From Ruminococcus flavefaciens (GTDB lineage Bacteria; Bacteroidota; Bacteroidia; Bacteroidales; P3), in contig JAMPAI010000012.1 of NCBI GenBank assembly GCA_023667315.1, forward strand, positions 1 to 64,000: DNA of 64,000 bases, given 5' to 3'. How positions within the stretch are numbered: the first letter of the stretch is position 1; each line of letters opens with the position of its first letter. This document shows, piece by piece, positions 54,054-62,989 of this stretch. The position numbers were made by a program, and so were the translations under genes. Below the pieces are notes generated by a model. The model saw only the letters and a list, made by a program, of their open reading frames with translations. It had not been told where the DNA came from and searched no databases.

Positions 54054-55703
54054 CTACGCGGTAATGAACTTCACGGCTTCCGAAAGCGGCGGCACCACTT
54101 GCTTCTTGCGCGACATCACGCCCGGCAGCCACATCATGTTGTGCGAGGCGTCCATATGGAAGGCCTCCCCGATCAGGTTCTTGGGCTCTCCGGTAAACAC
54201 CAAGACGGATGCCGCCTCCAATACATTGGTTATCATTACCATCGACAAATCGTAGCCCTCTTTCCTGCGCATGGCGTCCAAGACCTCCACGATCTCGTCC
54301 TTGCGGTCGGCCGCTTGCTGGCGGTCCAGTACCGAACACTGGCTGATGGAAAGGCGGTAGCGCCCTATCAGGAACTCCTTCATGTCGTTCTTGGCGATTT
54401 CCTCGGCCGTCATGTTGCCGATATCCGAACCTGCCTTGAGCAGTTCCATGCCGTATTCCTGCACGTCCACCCCGGCGATTTTCGACAGATATTGCGCCAT
54501 CTCGCGGTCGTGCTCGGTGCAGGTGGGCGACTTGAACAGCACCGTGTCCGAAAGGATGGCCGAAAGCATGAGGCCCGCGATCTTGGGCGGGATGGCCACC
54601 TGGCGGTGCAGGTGCATGTCGGCCACGATGGTGCAGGTGCAGCCCACCGGATCCTGGCGCGTAAAGATGGGTTCGTTGGTCTGTATGCCGCCCAGCCGGT
54701 GATGGTCTATGATCTCGATGATCTTGGCCATCTCGATGCCTTCCACCGCCTGGCTGCGCTCGTTGTGGTCCACCAGGATCAGCTTGGTCTTTTCGGGCAC
54801 CATGACCGACTCGCTGCTCACGATGCCCACCAGCTTGTTGTTCTCCACCACCGGATAGAAGCGGTGGCGGTGCTTTTCCATAAGCCCCTTCACCTCGCTC
54901 ACCATGTCGGCGGGCTTGAAGCGGATCACGTCGGTCTGCATGATCGACGATACCGGCACGCACTGGTTGATGAGCCGCGCGCAGGTATAGGTGTCGTGCG
55001 GGGCGGAAAGTATCACGGCATGGTTCCTGCGCGCCGCCTCCAGCACGTCGGGATGCGCCGCGCTGTTGCCCGTAAGCAGCAGGCAGACCGCCCCGTGTTC
55101 GATGCAGGCCAAATGGATTTCGGCGATACGGTCGCCCACCAGGATCACATCGCCCTTCTGCACGCTGTCCTGCACCGTCTGCAGGCTTCCGGCGGCAATC
55201 CTCACCTCCCCCGACACAATCTCGCCCAGCCTGTCCTCGCCCTCCACCACGACCGCGTCGCAAACATTGGCCAGTTCCCTGAGCGATACCTTGATGTCCG
55301 CGAAGCTCTGCATCTCCACGTCCTCGAAATAGCGCTTGGCCACATCGCTCACCGTCACCATGCCCACCAGATCCTGGCGGTCGTCGAGCACCGGAATCGA
55401 CTTGACCCCGTCCTTGCACATGATCTGCGCCAGCTCGCGCAGGTTCTGCCGCGCGTTGATGGTGAGGTCCCATTGCATCGAAACGTCCGCCACGCGGGGA
55501 TACACGTCCGAAAGCAGTACCGGGGCCTCGACCCCGAAGTATTGCAGGGCGAAGGCGGTTTCCCGGTTGATGGAACCTGCCCTTGCCGGAACCACGTTGA
55601 AGCCTAACTCTGTCTTGAGGTGCGCGTAACAGATGGCCGCGCAAATGGAATCGGTGTCGGGATTGCGGTGCCCGATCGCGTAAATGGGACGTTGCTGGTT
55701 CAT
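54054..55703 (-). CDS. putative manganese-dependent inorganic diphosphatase with CBS and DRTGG domains
   Basis: A 549-residue family II pyrophosphatase-type protein. The DHH phosphoesterase motifs are split around a regulatory insert: GHRNPDTDSICAAI at the N-terminus, then a CBS domain (KSIPVLDDRQDLVGMVTVSD), a DRTGG region (ETAFALQYFG to HDTYTCARLINQ), a second CBS (RFYPVVENNKLVGIVSSESV), then LVDHNERSQA, EIIDHHRLGG and the DHHA2 part (LIGRYRLSISQ, VFTGEPKNLI). CBS domains usually bind adenine nucleotides to regulate activity. It hydrolyses pyrophosphate. Confidence 0.9.
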   Translation of the reverse strand: MNQQRPIYAIGHRNPDTDSICAAICYAHLKTELGFNVVPARAGSINRETAFALQYFGVEAPVLLSDVYPRVADVSMQWDLTINARQNLRELAQIMCKDGVKSIPVLDDRQDLVGMVTVSDVAKRYFEDVEMQSFADIKVSLRELANVCDAVVVEGEDRLGEIVSGEVRIAAGSLQTVQDSVQKGDVILVGDRIAEIHLACIEHGAVCLLLTGNSAAHPDVLEAARRNHAVILSAPHDTYTCARLINQCVPVSSIMQTDVIRFKPADMVSEVKGLMEKHRHRFYPVVENNKLVGIVSSESVMVPEKTKLILVDHNERSQAVEGIEMAKIIEIIDHHRLGGIQTNEPIFTRQDPVGCTCTIVADMHLHRQVAIPPKIAGLMLSAILSDTVLFKSPTCTEHDREMAQYLSKIAGVDVQEYGMELLKAGSDIGNMTAEEIAKNDMKEFLIGRYRLSISQCSVLDRQQAADRKDEIVEVLDAMRRKEGYDLSMVMITNVLEAASVLVFTGEPKNLIGEAFHMDASHNMMWLPGVMSRKKQVVPPLSEAVKFITA

Positions 55704-55746
55704 AGGCCATGCTTTTTGGAAGTCGTAAAGATACGGAAAAAAGGCT

Positions 55747-55754
55747 TATCTTTG
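55747..55754 (+). promoter_or_regulatory. -7 promoter element of hpt-adk-mrp
   Basis: TATCTTTG, perfect consensus, 20 bases before the hpt ATG at 55775. A TTTG lies 28 bases upstream, further than usual. Confidence 0.6.
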
Positions 55755-55774
55755 CGCGCAATAGAACTATTGCC

Positions 55775-56317
55775 ATGGATAAAGGAATTATCCGGATCAA
55801 GGACAAGGACTTCAAGCCCTATCTTCCGGCTCAGGAATTAGACCGAATCATCGGGGAATTGGCCGAAAAAATCAACCGTGACTATGCCGGCAGGAGCCCG
55901 CTCCTGCTGCCCGTGCTCAACGGGGCCTTCATCTTCGCCGCCGACCTGGTAAAGAAAATCAAGCTGCCCTGCCGCATCTCGCTGGTAAAGATGAGCTCGT
56001 ACAGCGGTCTGGAAAGCACCAACAAGGTGCAGAACCTGATCGGCCTGCAGGAAGACATCTCGGGGCAGGACGTCATCATTATCGAAGACATTGTGGATAC
56101 CGGCGTCACGATGGCGCACATGCTCGACATGCTCAAGGAAAAGAATCCCAAGAGCGTGGCCATCTGCAGCCTGTTCTTCAAACCGGAAAAATTCACCAAA
56201 GACTACCCTGTCCAATACATCGGAAAATCCATTCCCAACGACTTTGTAGTGGGTTACGGTTTCGATTACGACGGCTTCGGCCGCAATCTGCCCGACATCT
56301 ACAGCATCGTGGAATAA
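55775..56317 (+). CDS. hpt: hypoxanthine phosphoribosyltransferase
   Basis: A 180-residue purine salvage enzyme forming IMP/GMP from PRPP. Contains the PRPP-binding motif VIIIEDIVDTGVTM and the substrate loops PVLNGAFIFAADLV and SLVKMSSYSGLEST, plus IPNDFVVGYGFDYDG. Length is standard. ATG 55775 is chosen for the family N-terminus; an upstream ATG (55709) overlaps the divergent gene's control region. adk follows after 12 bases. Confidence 0.95.
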   Translation: MDKGIIRIKDKDFKPYLPAQELDRIIGELAEKINRDYAGRSPLLLPVLNGAFIFAADLVKKIKLPCRISLVKMSSYSGLESTNKVQNLIGLQEDISGQDVIIIEDIVDTGVTMAHMLDMLKEKNPKSVAICSLFFKPEKFTKDYPVQYIGKSIPNDFVVGYGFDYDGFGRNLPDIYSIVE

Positions 56318-56329
56318 AATAGACGAGTC

Positions 56330-56902
56330 ATGCTGAACATAGCACTTTTCGGCCCTCCGGGTGCCGGAAAAGGAACACAGAGCGAAAAGCTCCTGGCCAA
56401 ATACGGACTGCTCTACATCTCCACCGGCGACATGCTCCGCAAGGAAACCGCCTCCGGCTCCGAGTTGGGCAAGGAAATCAATCAGATAACCTCCCAAGGC
56501 CATTTGGTGTCGGACGACCTGATCATGCGCATCATCCGCAAGACGGTCTCGGAGAATCCCCACGCGAACGGCATCCTGTTCGACGGTTTTCCGCGCACGC
56601 TGAGCCAGGCCGTGCTCTTGGAAGAATTCATCAACGAGCTGCACACCCGCTTCTTCGGGGTGCTGAGCCTGGAAGTGCCGAGAGAGGAACTCATCACGCG
56701 CCTCATCAACCGGGGCAAGGTGTCGGGACGTTCCGACGACAAGGAAGACGTGATTCTGGAACGCCTCCGCGAATACGAGGCCAAGACCCTGCCGGTGGCC
56801 GACTACTTCCGCAAGAAAAACTGCTATTATCCCGTGAACGGAACCGGCTCGCTCGACGAGATTTTCGGCCGTCTGGTGGAACAAATCGAAAAACACGCCT
56901 GA
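56330..56902 (+). CDS. adk: adenylate kinase
   Basis: A 190-residue enzyme converting ATP + AMP to 2 ADP. P-loop GPPGAGKGTQSEKL at residues 7-20, AMP-site motifs STGDMLRKE and FDGFPRTLSQA, and a short LID domain with RGKVSGRSDDKED without zinc cysteines, the short-form type. Length is normal. Flanked by hpt and mrp. Confidence 0.97.
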   Translation: MLNIALFGPPGAGKGTQSEKLLAKYGLLYISTGDMLRKETASGSELGKEINQITSQGHLVSDDLIMRIIRKTVSENPHANGILFDGFPRTLSQAVLLEEFINELHTRFFGVLSLEVPREELITRLINRGKVSGRSDDKEDVILERLREYEAKTLPVADYFRKKNCYYPVNGTGSLDEIFGRLVEQIEKHA

Positions 56903-56908
56903 TACGAT

Positions 56909-57967
56909 ATGGAAAACACACCTCGAATAGAAGATGTAATGGCGGCCCTGAGCCATGTGATGGATCCCGAGCTGGGCGCCGACCTGGTGAGCCTCAACAT
57001 GATACAGAATATCGCCGTCAAAGGCAAGACCATTGCCTTCGACCTGGTGCTCACCACCCCCGCCTGCCCGCTCAAGAAAGTGATGAGCGACAACTGCAAG
57101 GCGGCCATCGCCCAATACATCTCGCCCGAATACGAAGTGGAAATCAACCTGACTTCCGCCAAGCGCGAAGCTCCCAAAGACGACCTGCAGCAGCTTGCCA
57201 AGGTAAAGCACATCATTGCCGTGGCTTCCGGAAAAGGCGGCGTGGGCAAATCCACCGTGGCGGCCAACTTGGCCCTGGCCTTGGCCAAGAGCGGCCAGAA
57301 GGTGGCCTTGGTCGACGCCGACATCTACGGCCCGTCCATCCCCACGATGTTCGCGCTGGAGAACGTGCAGCCCCAGGGGGTTCAGGAAGGCGACAAGACC
57401 TGGCTCCTGCCTGTAGAGAAATACGGCATCAAGCTGATTTCCATCGGTTTTTTCGTGGATGCCGACAAGGGTCTGCTCTGGCGCGGTCCGATGGCCTCCA
57501 ACGCGCTCAAGCAGCTTTTTACCGAAACCAAGTGGGATGACATCGACTATATGGTGGTGGACCTTCCTCCCGGAACGGGCGATATCCACATCACGCTCGT
57601 GCAGATGCTGCCCATCAGCGGCGTGGTGATGGTTTCCAGCCCGCAGCAGGTGGCCATCGCCGACGTGAAGCGCGCCGCCCAGATGTTCCAGGCCGTCAAG
57701 GTGCCCATGCTGGGCATGGTGGAGAATATGGCCTATTTCGTGCCGGGCGACATGCCGGAAAAGAAATACTACATTTTCGGCAAGGGCGCGTTCGAACGCT
57801 ACGCCGCCCAGATGGGCTTCCCCGTACTGGCTGAAATCCCGATGACCGAGGAAACCGCCCAGAGCGGCGACGCCGGCAAGCCGGAAGTGCTGCGCGAGAA
57901 CAGTCCCGTGGGCGAGGCCTTTATGAAACTGGCGCAGAAGATAACGGAACTGCGAAGCTGCAAGTAA
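56909..57967 (+). CDS. Mrp/NBP35-type iron-sulfur cluster carrier ATPase
   Basis: A 352-residue P-loop ATPase that carries Fe-S clusters to apoproteins. An N-terminal MIP18/DUF59 domain (about 5-80; VMAALSHVMDPELGADLVSL) precedes the ATPase domain, with the deviant Walker A SGKGGVGKST (about 105-115), VALVDADIYGPSIPTMF, WDDIDYMVVDLPPGTGDIHI and LGMVENMAYFVPG. The canonical CxxC of the Mrp C-terminal region is not present (NMAYFVPGDMPEKKYYIFG), so cluster binding may be atypical. Followed by a NifU-like gene. Confidence 0.9.
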   Translation: MENTPRIEDVMAALSHVMDPELGADLVSLNMIQNIAVKGKTIAFDLVLTTPACPLKKVMSDNCKAAIAQYISPEYEVEINLTSAKREAPKDDLQQLAKVKHIIAVASGKGGVGKSTVAANLALALAKSGQKVALVDADIYGPSIPTMFALENVQPQGVQEGDKTWLLPVEKYGIKLISIGFFVDADKGLLWRGPMASNALKQLFTETKWDDIDYMVVDLPPGTGDIHITLVQMLPISGVVMVSSPQQVAIADVKRAAQMFQAVKVPMLGMVENMAYFVPGDMPEKKYYIFGKGAFERYAAQMGFPVLAEIPMTEETAQSGDAGKPEVLRENSPVGEAFMKLAQKITELRSCK

Positions 57968-58027
57968 CCTAAACACACAGTTTCGGTAAGCTCTACAATA
58001 AAAAGAAAATCAAAGAACAACAAAGCA

Positions 58028-58282
58028 ATGGATAATCAAGAAAAATTGGCCGTAATGGAAAAGGTACGGCAAATTATCGAAACCCGTATGCGCCCCGCCC
58101 TGCAAGCCGACGGCGGCGACATTTCGTTTGTGGACATGAGCGACGACATGGTGGTGAGCGTGCGCCTGCACGGTGCCTGCGGAACCTGCCCCCGCGCCCA
58201 GATGACGCTGAAACAAGGCGTGGAAGTGGCCATCCGCAACGAAGTGCCCCAGGTCAAGGAAGTGGTGGCGGTGGGTTTCTAA
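58028..58282 (+). CDS. NifU-like C-terminal domain protein
   Basis: An 84-residue NifU C-terminal scaffold domain that binds an Fe-S cluster: ETRMRPALQADGGDISFVDM and the CGTCPRAQMTLKQGVE motif (CxxC). With mrp upstream (60-base gap) it forms a likely cluster assembly/transfer pair. Confidence 0.92.
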   Translation: MDNQEKLAVMEKVRQIIETRMRPALQADGGDISFVDMSDDMVVSVRLHGACGTCPRAQMTLKQGVEVAIRNEVPQVKEVVAVGF

Positions 58283-58304
58283 ACACAGCCCCCTTTATAA
58301 CGGC

Positions 58305-58336
58305 AGAAGCCGGTAAACGTACGTTTACCGGCTTCT
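58305..58336. terminator. bidirectional terminator between the NifU-like gene and nadE
   Basis: A perfect 32-bp palindrome (AGAAGCCGGTAAACGT and its complement) with T-runs on the plus-strand side. It overlaps the last codons and stop (58325-58327) of nadE, so the end of the coding region is part of the hairpin. Confidence 0.88.
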
Positions 58337-59893
58337 TTTGTATGCGGCGGGAATCTCGGTGTCTTCGGCCAGCACCGTGCCGCTTATCCGGATAACGGGC
58401 GGAGCCTGCCGGCGCTTGTAGGCGTTCTTATAGAACAGGTCGAGCACCTTCCTGGTGATTTCCTTATCCACGCCGCCTTCCTTGACGATTTCCTTCTCAT
58501 CTTTCTTTTCCTCCAGATGCAGGCGGAGAATCTTCTCGATAAGGTCGTAGGGAGGCAGCGAGTCGCTGTCTTTCTGATTGGGCCGCAGTTCGGCCGAGGG
58601 CGCCTTGTCGATGCAGTTCTGCGGAATGATCTCCTTCTTGCGGTTGATATAGTGCGCCAAGGCATACACCTGGCTCTTGTATAGGTCGCCGATCACCGAC
58701 ATGCCGCCGCACAGGTCGCCGTACATCGTGCCGTAGCCGCAGGCCGCCTCGCTCTTGTTGGAGGTGTTGAGCAGCATCGCGCCCGTCTTGTTGGCCACGG
58801 CCATCAGCAGGTTGCCGCGTATGCGTGCCTGCAGGTTTTCTTCGGCCAGGCCGAAAGGCGTTCCCTTGAATACAGGCGCCAGTTGCTTCATGAATGCCTT
58901 GTACAGCGGTTCTATCGGTATGATCTCGTAATGGATCTGCAGGGTCTCGGCTTCCTGCACCGCATCGTTTACCGAATGGTCGGTGGAAAACTGCGAGGGC
59001 ATCATCAATCCGAACACATTCTGCCGCCCCAGGGCTTCCACGGCCAAGGGAAGCACCACCGCCGAATCGATGCCGCCCGACAGGCCGATCACCGCCTTCT
59101 TGATGCCGTTGTGCTTGAAATAATCGCGGATACCGCACACCAAGGCATCGTGAATCATGCCGATTTCCTTGTCGGCGGCTGCCGCCTTGCGCACGGCCTT
59201 GATTGAACCTTCGGTATCGATAATATCCGTATGCGATTTAAAATAAGGGAATTGCAGGCAACACTTCCCCTGTCGGTAATACGCGGAACCGCCCACCAGC
59301 ACCTTGCCGGCCTGTCCGCCGCTTTGCGCCACGTAGAGCATGTTCCGGAACATGCCGGACACCTGTTCCATAAACTCGCCGCGATCCCTTTCGCTTTCGG
59401 TCATGAACGGACGGGCATCCAGGAACAGGGCCAGATCCACCTCGGCCAGCATTTCCATATCCATGCCCGCCTGCAGTATGAACAGGCTCGAAAGATAGGA
59501 AGCGAGAATCCTGGTGTCCTTGAACTCGAACACATTGCCCTGCAGGCTGGAGTCGCCATCGGGGAACTGGTTCACCGAAAACTGGATGCAACCGCCCCAG
59601 GCCGCACACAGCGAGGGGATAAAGGAGCCGTCAAGGGCAAAAGGCGTATCGAACACCAAGGCGGTGCTCCCGGTGGTCTCCTGAATCAGTTTTTTCTGCA
59701 ACTTGGCGATCTTGTCGGAACACTCGGTGTATTCCAGCATAGCCTTGGGGTCGAAGCCGCACAAGGCATCGGTGGGCACCACGGCCAAGTCCGCCTTTTC
59801 CTTGCAGGCTTTTTTATAGAAGTCGCTTATTTTCTTAATATTGTCTTCCCACGCTCCAGGAAAGAACGAATCTTGCAAAATTGAGATTTTCAT
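58325..59893 (-). CDS. nadE: NAD(+) synthetase with degenerate nitrilase-like N-terminal domain
   Basis: A 522-residue NAD synthetase (deamido-NAD + ATP + ammonia). The C-terminal ATP-pyrophosphatase domain is intact: GLSGGIDSAVVLPLAVEALG (about 270-290), LLNTSNKSEAACGYGTMYGD and PSAELRPNQKDSDSLPPYD. The N-terminal region resembles the glutaminase (nitrilase) domain of glutamine-dependent NadE (VGGSAYYRQGKCC, CIQFSVNQFPDGDSS), but the expected catalytic Glu position is VVPTDALCG (Thr) and the Cys position is LFLD (Phe/Leu). No free glutaminase is expected, so it probably uses ammonia directly. It is shorter than the roughly 640 residues of full-length forms. Confidence 0.88.
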   Translation of the reverse strand: MKISILQDSFFPGAWEDNIKKISDFYKKACKEKADLAVVPTDALCGFDPKAMLEYTECSDKIAKLQKKLIQETTGSTALVFDTPFALDGSFIPSLCAAWGGCIQFSVNQFPDGDSSLQGNVFEFKDTRILASYLSSLFILQAGMDMEMLAEVDLALFLDARPFMTESERDRGEFMEQVSGMFRNMLYVAQSGGQAGKVLVGGSAYYRQGKCCLQFPYFKSHTDIIDTEGSIKAVRKAAAADKEIGMIHDALVCGIRDYFKHNGIKKAVIGLSGGIDSAVVLPLAVEALGRQNVFGLMMPSQFSTDHSVNDAVQEAETLQIHYEIIPIEPLYKAFMKQLAPVFKGTPFGLAEENLQARIRGNLLMAVANKTGAMLLNTSNKSEAACGYGTMYGDLCGGMSVIGDLYKSQVYALAHYINRKKEIIPQNCIDKAPSAELRPNQKDSDSLPPYDLIEKILRLHLEEKKDEKEIVKEGGVDKEITRKVLDLFYKNAYKRRQAPPVIRISGTVLAEDTEIPAAYKRSR

Positions 59894-59913
59894 CGATTCC
59901 TCCAGTCAAATCA

Positions 59914-60834
59914 TTAAAACATTACACCTAACAGCAAGCCTATCTGCTGATTATTGTACGAGGGTTTCCCCAACGAATGGTTCTTCTTTACCGGACGCAC
60001 GAAACCGTAGTGGTATTCCACGCCCATTATCAAGTTGACCCTTCTGGCTATCTGATAGTTATATCCAAACTGCGCCACGCCGGCCAGATTCGCCAGACGG
60101 CTGTCTTTCTTCATCTTGTCCTTAAACTTGAACACGCCGTCCATCGTGCTGCCGTTTATCGTGATGGGGCCGTCGTAAATATCCTTGTACTTGTAGCTTA
60201 CCCCGAAACCGAGGTTCAAGCCCGCCGAAAGGAACAAGGAGCCCTTGCTGTCGGCGAAATTACGGGTCTGCCACTTTACACGCACCGGAATCTCCACATA
60301 CGAGAACGAATACGCGGTTTCGTATTTCACGTTGCCCAAACTCGGGTTCCTTACCCGGCCGCCGAAGGTATTGAAAGCCACCCCCACGCCCAAATACAGA
60401 CGTCCTACCATACGCATGTCCAGCATTACCATAGGTGTTACGCAACCGGTCACGCCCGAACGCGTATAAGGCTTGTCGATGGAACCGAGCCAGTTGAGCA
60501 CCGGAGTGACGTAAACACCGATATGCAGGAAGCCTTCTTTCTTGGGATTGGAGGGTTCAACGCTCTTTTTCTTTCCCTGCGCTTCTTCGGCCCGCCGTTC
60601 CGGCCTGTTTTCCGCTTGGCTCCGGGAAGCCTTGGCCTCCGTTACCGTTTGATTTTTGGCCGGATTGTCTGCCCGGTTGGGTTGGTCCGAGCTTCCGACA
60701 GAAGGCCGCCCCGAGGTCTGGGCGTCGTTCGCCAGCACCCAGGAAGGGCTGTCGATAAAGCGGGTATTGCCGCTCTGCGCGTAGGCGAACGACATGCATA
60801 TCAACACGAATATGGAAAGGACGGGGCTTTTCAT
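59914..60834 (-). CDS. outer membrane beta-barrel protein, PorT-like/uncharacterised
   Basis: A 306-residue secreted protein. Signal peptide MKSPVLSIFVLICMSFAYAQ (residues 1-20), a charged, disordered region rich in Asn/Lys/Glu (RADNPAKNQTVTEAKASRSQ; about 30-90), then a beta-rich C-terminal half (FLHIGVYVTPVLNWLGSIDK, YSFSYVEIPVRVKWQTRNF, GLNLGFGVSYKY, VEYHYGFVRPV, YNNQQIGLLLGVMF) that fits an outer-membrane barrel of 8-10 strands ending in Phe. Specific function unknown. It precedes nadE by 20 bases. Confidence 0.75.
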   Translation of the reverse strand: MKSPVLSIFVLICMSFAYAQSGNTRFIDSPSWVLANDAQTSGRPSVGSSDQPNRADNPAKNQTVTEAKASRSQAENRPERRAEEAQGKKKSVEPSNPKKEGFLHIGVYVTPVLNWLGSIDKPYTRSGVTGCVTPMVMLDMRMVGRLYLGVGVAFNTFGGRVRNPSLGNVKYETAYSFSYVEIPVRVKWQTRNFADSKGSLFLSAGLNLGFGVSYKYKDIYDGPITINGSTMDGVFKFKDKMKKDSRLANLAGVAQFGYNYQIARRVNLIMGVEYHYGFVRPVKKNHSLGKPSYNNQQIGLLLGVMF

Positions 60835-60843
60835 AATTTTGCG

Positions 60844-60851
60844 TACTTTTG
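60844..60851 (+). promoter_or_regulatory. -7 element upstream of the barrel protein/gldB pair
   Basis: TACTTTTG, perfect -7 match, about 40 bases ahead of ATG 60892. A second match (TAATTTTG, 60834-60841) precedes it. No upstream TTTG at standard spacing. Confidence 0.45.
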
Positions 60852-60891
60852 AAAATTGGCAAAGGCAAACCAAACACTTGCCTGCCCGATT

Positions 60892-61551
60892 ATGCAAATG
60901 TACATCAAATCTTCGTTCTCCCGCCTTATTTTCGCTCTTTTATTACTGATGCCTTGCCTTGCATCGGGGCAGATGCTCAAAAGTGCGGGTAGCGAGAAGC
61001 TGCATTTCGGTCTTTCGATAGGCGGAGCCTGCAATACCACCTTCCCTGTATCGGGTCCCTGGCGGTTCGACACCAAGGAAACCAAGATCGGCTTTACGGG
61101 CGGCGCGTTCTTCGACCTGGATTTCGCCAAGCGTTTCTTTGCCCATTTCGAAGTGAATATCTCCGGCCGCCGGCTGTTGGCCAACGGCACTTCGGCCGAT
61201 ACCGCCCTGGGAAATTTCGACCTCTCCTACCACTACACAAACATCAACGTTCCCTTGGGCCTGGGAGTGTCGTTCTTTCCGGCCTCGAATCCGTTCAACG
61301 TGTCGTTTATCGCCTGCGCGGTGGTGGGCTTTCCGCAATACAACAAAAGCCAGATCAGCGTGACCGGCCAAAATGTGGAAAAACAGCTTCAGGTGGTGAA
61401 TGTAGGCGGCTTGGCGGAACTGCGGCTCAAATACGAGTTCGTCTTCCTGGCCTTCCGTTACGAATTTTCGGGAATGAACCTGTTTAAATACCGCCAACAG
61501 GCGTTCAAAACGGGAACGTTCAGCTTTATGCTCGGCTTTCAAATCATTTAA
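60892..61551 (+). CDS. outer membrane beta-barrel protein (uncharacterised)
   Basis: A 219-residue protein with a signal peptide (IFALLLLMPCLASGQ, about 1-27). The rest is beta-rich: LHFGLSIGGACNTTFPVSGP, GFTGGAFFDLDFAKRFFAHF, NINVPLGLGVSFFPASNP, FLAFRYEFSGMNLFKYRQQ, and a C-terminal SFMLGFQII, consistent with an eight-stranded barrel. Start may be 60892 or 60898. It ends three bases before gldB, probably co-transcribed. Confidence 0.75.
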   Translation: MQMYIKSSFSRLIFALLLLMPCLASGQMLKSAGSEKLHFGLSIGGACNTTFPVSGPWRFDTKETKIGFTGGAFFDLDFAKRFFAHFEVNISGRRLLANGTSADTALGNFDLSYHYTNINVPLGLGVSFFPASNPFNVSFIACAVVGFPQYNKSQISVTGQNVEKQLQVVNVGGLAELRLKYEFVFLAFRYEFSGMNLFKYRQQAFKTGTFSFMLGFQII

Positions 61552-61554
61552 CCC

Positions 61555-62529
61555 ATGATTTCTAAAACATTGCGTCTTATATCGGGACTTACGGCGGCAT
61601 CCCTGCTGCTTACGGCAACCTCCTGCCACAGGAATGGCGAAGTGTCGGTTACTCCCGTGCCGGTCCTGCGCTACGACCTGGCCCTCATGCACCTAAACAC
61701 CGACAGCCTCAAAGAAGGCCTGCAAGGGCTCACCGACAGCTTTCCACTCTATCTGGAAGGCGCCGACTGGGATAACCCGCTGAACCTGCAGCGGATTCAA
61801 AATTTCGTGGAAGACCCCGTGGTGCAGCAGACCTACGGCAAAATAGAAGCGCAATACCCCAATTCCAAGGCCTTGGGCAAGGAACTGGCACGGATTTTCG
61901 GGCGAACCCGCCGTTTTTTTCCTGAATTCCGCGACCCTGAGGTCTATACCTACATCTCTTATTTCGACTTCGTGAACCGGGTGCTGTACCTCGATTCGGT
62001 GCTTTCCATCGCCCTCGACCTCTATATCGACAACAATCAGGAACGTCTGGACGAAATCGGCGTGCCCCGCTATATGAGCCGCAAGCTCGATGCCGCCCAC
62101 TTGGGCGCGGACGTGGCGCGGGTTATCGGTTCAGCCCTGATAAGCCAGGAAAAGGAAACACTGCTCGATCACCTCGTTTACGAGGGCAAGGTGTTGTATT
62201 TCATGCAGGAAGTTCTGCCCGACGCCTCTCCAGAAACCCTCTTCGGGTACAGCAGGGAACAGGTGTTGTGGTGCCGGACGCACGAAAGGGAGGTTTGGCA
62301 GTATATGGTGCAGCAGAACCTGTTGTACGAAAGCAATCCGCTTAAATTCAGATATTTTGTGAATGAAGGGCCGTTCAATCCGCTCCTGGAAGGTGCACCC
62401 GCACGGCTTTCGCAATTCGTGGGGCTGCGTATCGTACGCGCCTATCTCAAAAAATCGGGCAAGGACTTCAAGGCGTTGCTGAACGCCTCCGCGCAGGAAG
62501 TACTGCAAGGCTCGGCCTACCGCCCGTAA
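61555..62529 (+). CDS. gldB: GldB-type gliding motility-associated lipoprotein
   Basis: A 324-residue lipoprotein (TAASLLLTATSC; Cys about residue 23) of the GldB family, related to DUF2268-type proteins. Features: VLRYDLALMHLNTDSLKEGL, LYLDSVLSIALDLYIDNNQE, LDHLVYEGKVLYFMQEVLPD, YSREQVLWCRTHEREVWQYM and YFVNEGPFNPLLEGAPARLS. In flavobacteria GldB is needed for gliding. Non-gliding Bacteroidales keep it with an unknown role. The gene follows the barrel protein gene directly. Confidence 0.8.
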   Translation: MISKTLRLISGLTAASLLLTATSCHRNGEVSVTPVPVLRYDLALMHLNTDSLKEGLQGLTDSFPLYLEGADWDNPLNLQRIQNFVEDPVVQQTYGKIEAQYPNSKALGKELARIFGRTRRFFPEFRDPEVYTYISYFDFVNRVLYLDSVLSIALDLYIDNNQERLDEIGVPRYMSRKLDAAHLGADVARVIGSALISQEKETLLDHLVYEGKVLYFMQEVLPDASPETLFGYSREQVLWCRTHEREVWQYMVQQNLLYESNPLKFRYFVNEGPFNPLLEGAPARLSQFVGLRIVRAYLKKSGKDFKALLNASAQEVLQGSAYRP

Positions 62530-62532
62530 ACA

Positions 62533-62985
62533 CTAACGGCTCAACCGTTCCAGCAAGGCTCGGCAGCCGGCATGCACCTGCTGCCAGGTAAGGTCGAAAT
62601 CGCGGGTGTACCAAGGGTCGGCTATATCGCCGGGCGTATCGGTATAATCCAGCAGGCGGCATACCTTGCCTTGGTCATCCTGTCCGATAATCCGCCTGAT
62701 ATTGTTCATGTTGTTGGTGTCCATCAGCACGATGTGGCCGTAGTGACGGTAATCGTCCATAGTGACCTGCCGGGCGCGATGCCCCGAACAGTCGATGCCG
62801 TCGGCCTCCAGCAAACGGCGCACCGGCGGATAGACCCCGTTGCCGATTTCTTCGGTGGAGGTGGCGGCCGATGCGATCTCGAAATCACTGTCAAGACCGG
62901 CTTCGGCCACCATCTTCTTCATAACGAATTCCGCCATCGGCGAACGGCAGATATTGCCGTGGCAGACAAAAAGGATCCTGTGCAT
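62533..62985 (-). CDS. low molecular weight protein tyrosine phosphatase
   Basis: A 150-residue phosphatase with the C-x5-R active site CHGNICRS at residues 9-16 and the general-acid loop DPWYTRDF (about 125). Length is typical. Such enzymes often regulate bacterial tyrosine kinases of capsule systems; none is present here. It begins four bases after the end of the tpx frame. Confidence 0.93.
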   Translation of the reverse strand: MHRILFVCHGNICRSPMAEFVMKKMVAEAGLDSDFEIASAATSTEEIGNGVYPPVRRLLEADGIDCSGHRARQVTMDDYRHYGHIVLMDTNNMNNIRRIIGQDDQGKVCRLLDYTDTPGDIADPWYTRDFDLTWQQVHAGCRALLERLSR

Positions 62986-62989
62986 AAGT

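Noticed and set aside
53989-55815. Second-frame open frame over the diphosphatase gene (608 codons)
   Set aside because: Arg/Gly/His-rich shadow of the certain DHH-CBS protein in a different frame on the same strand.
55838-57976. Antisense open frame over hpt, adk and mrp (712 codons)
   Set aside because: It crosses three certain genes on the other strand and the translation resembles no family.
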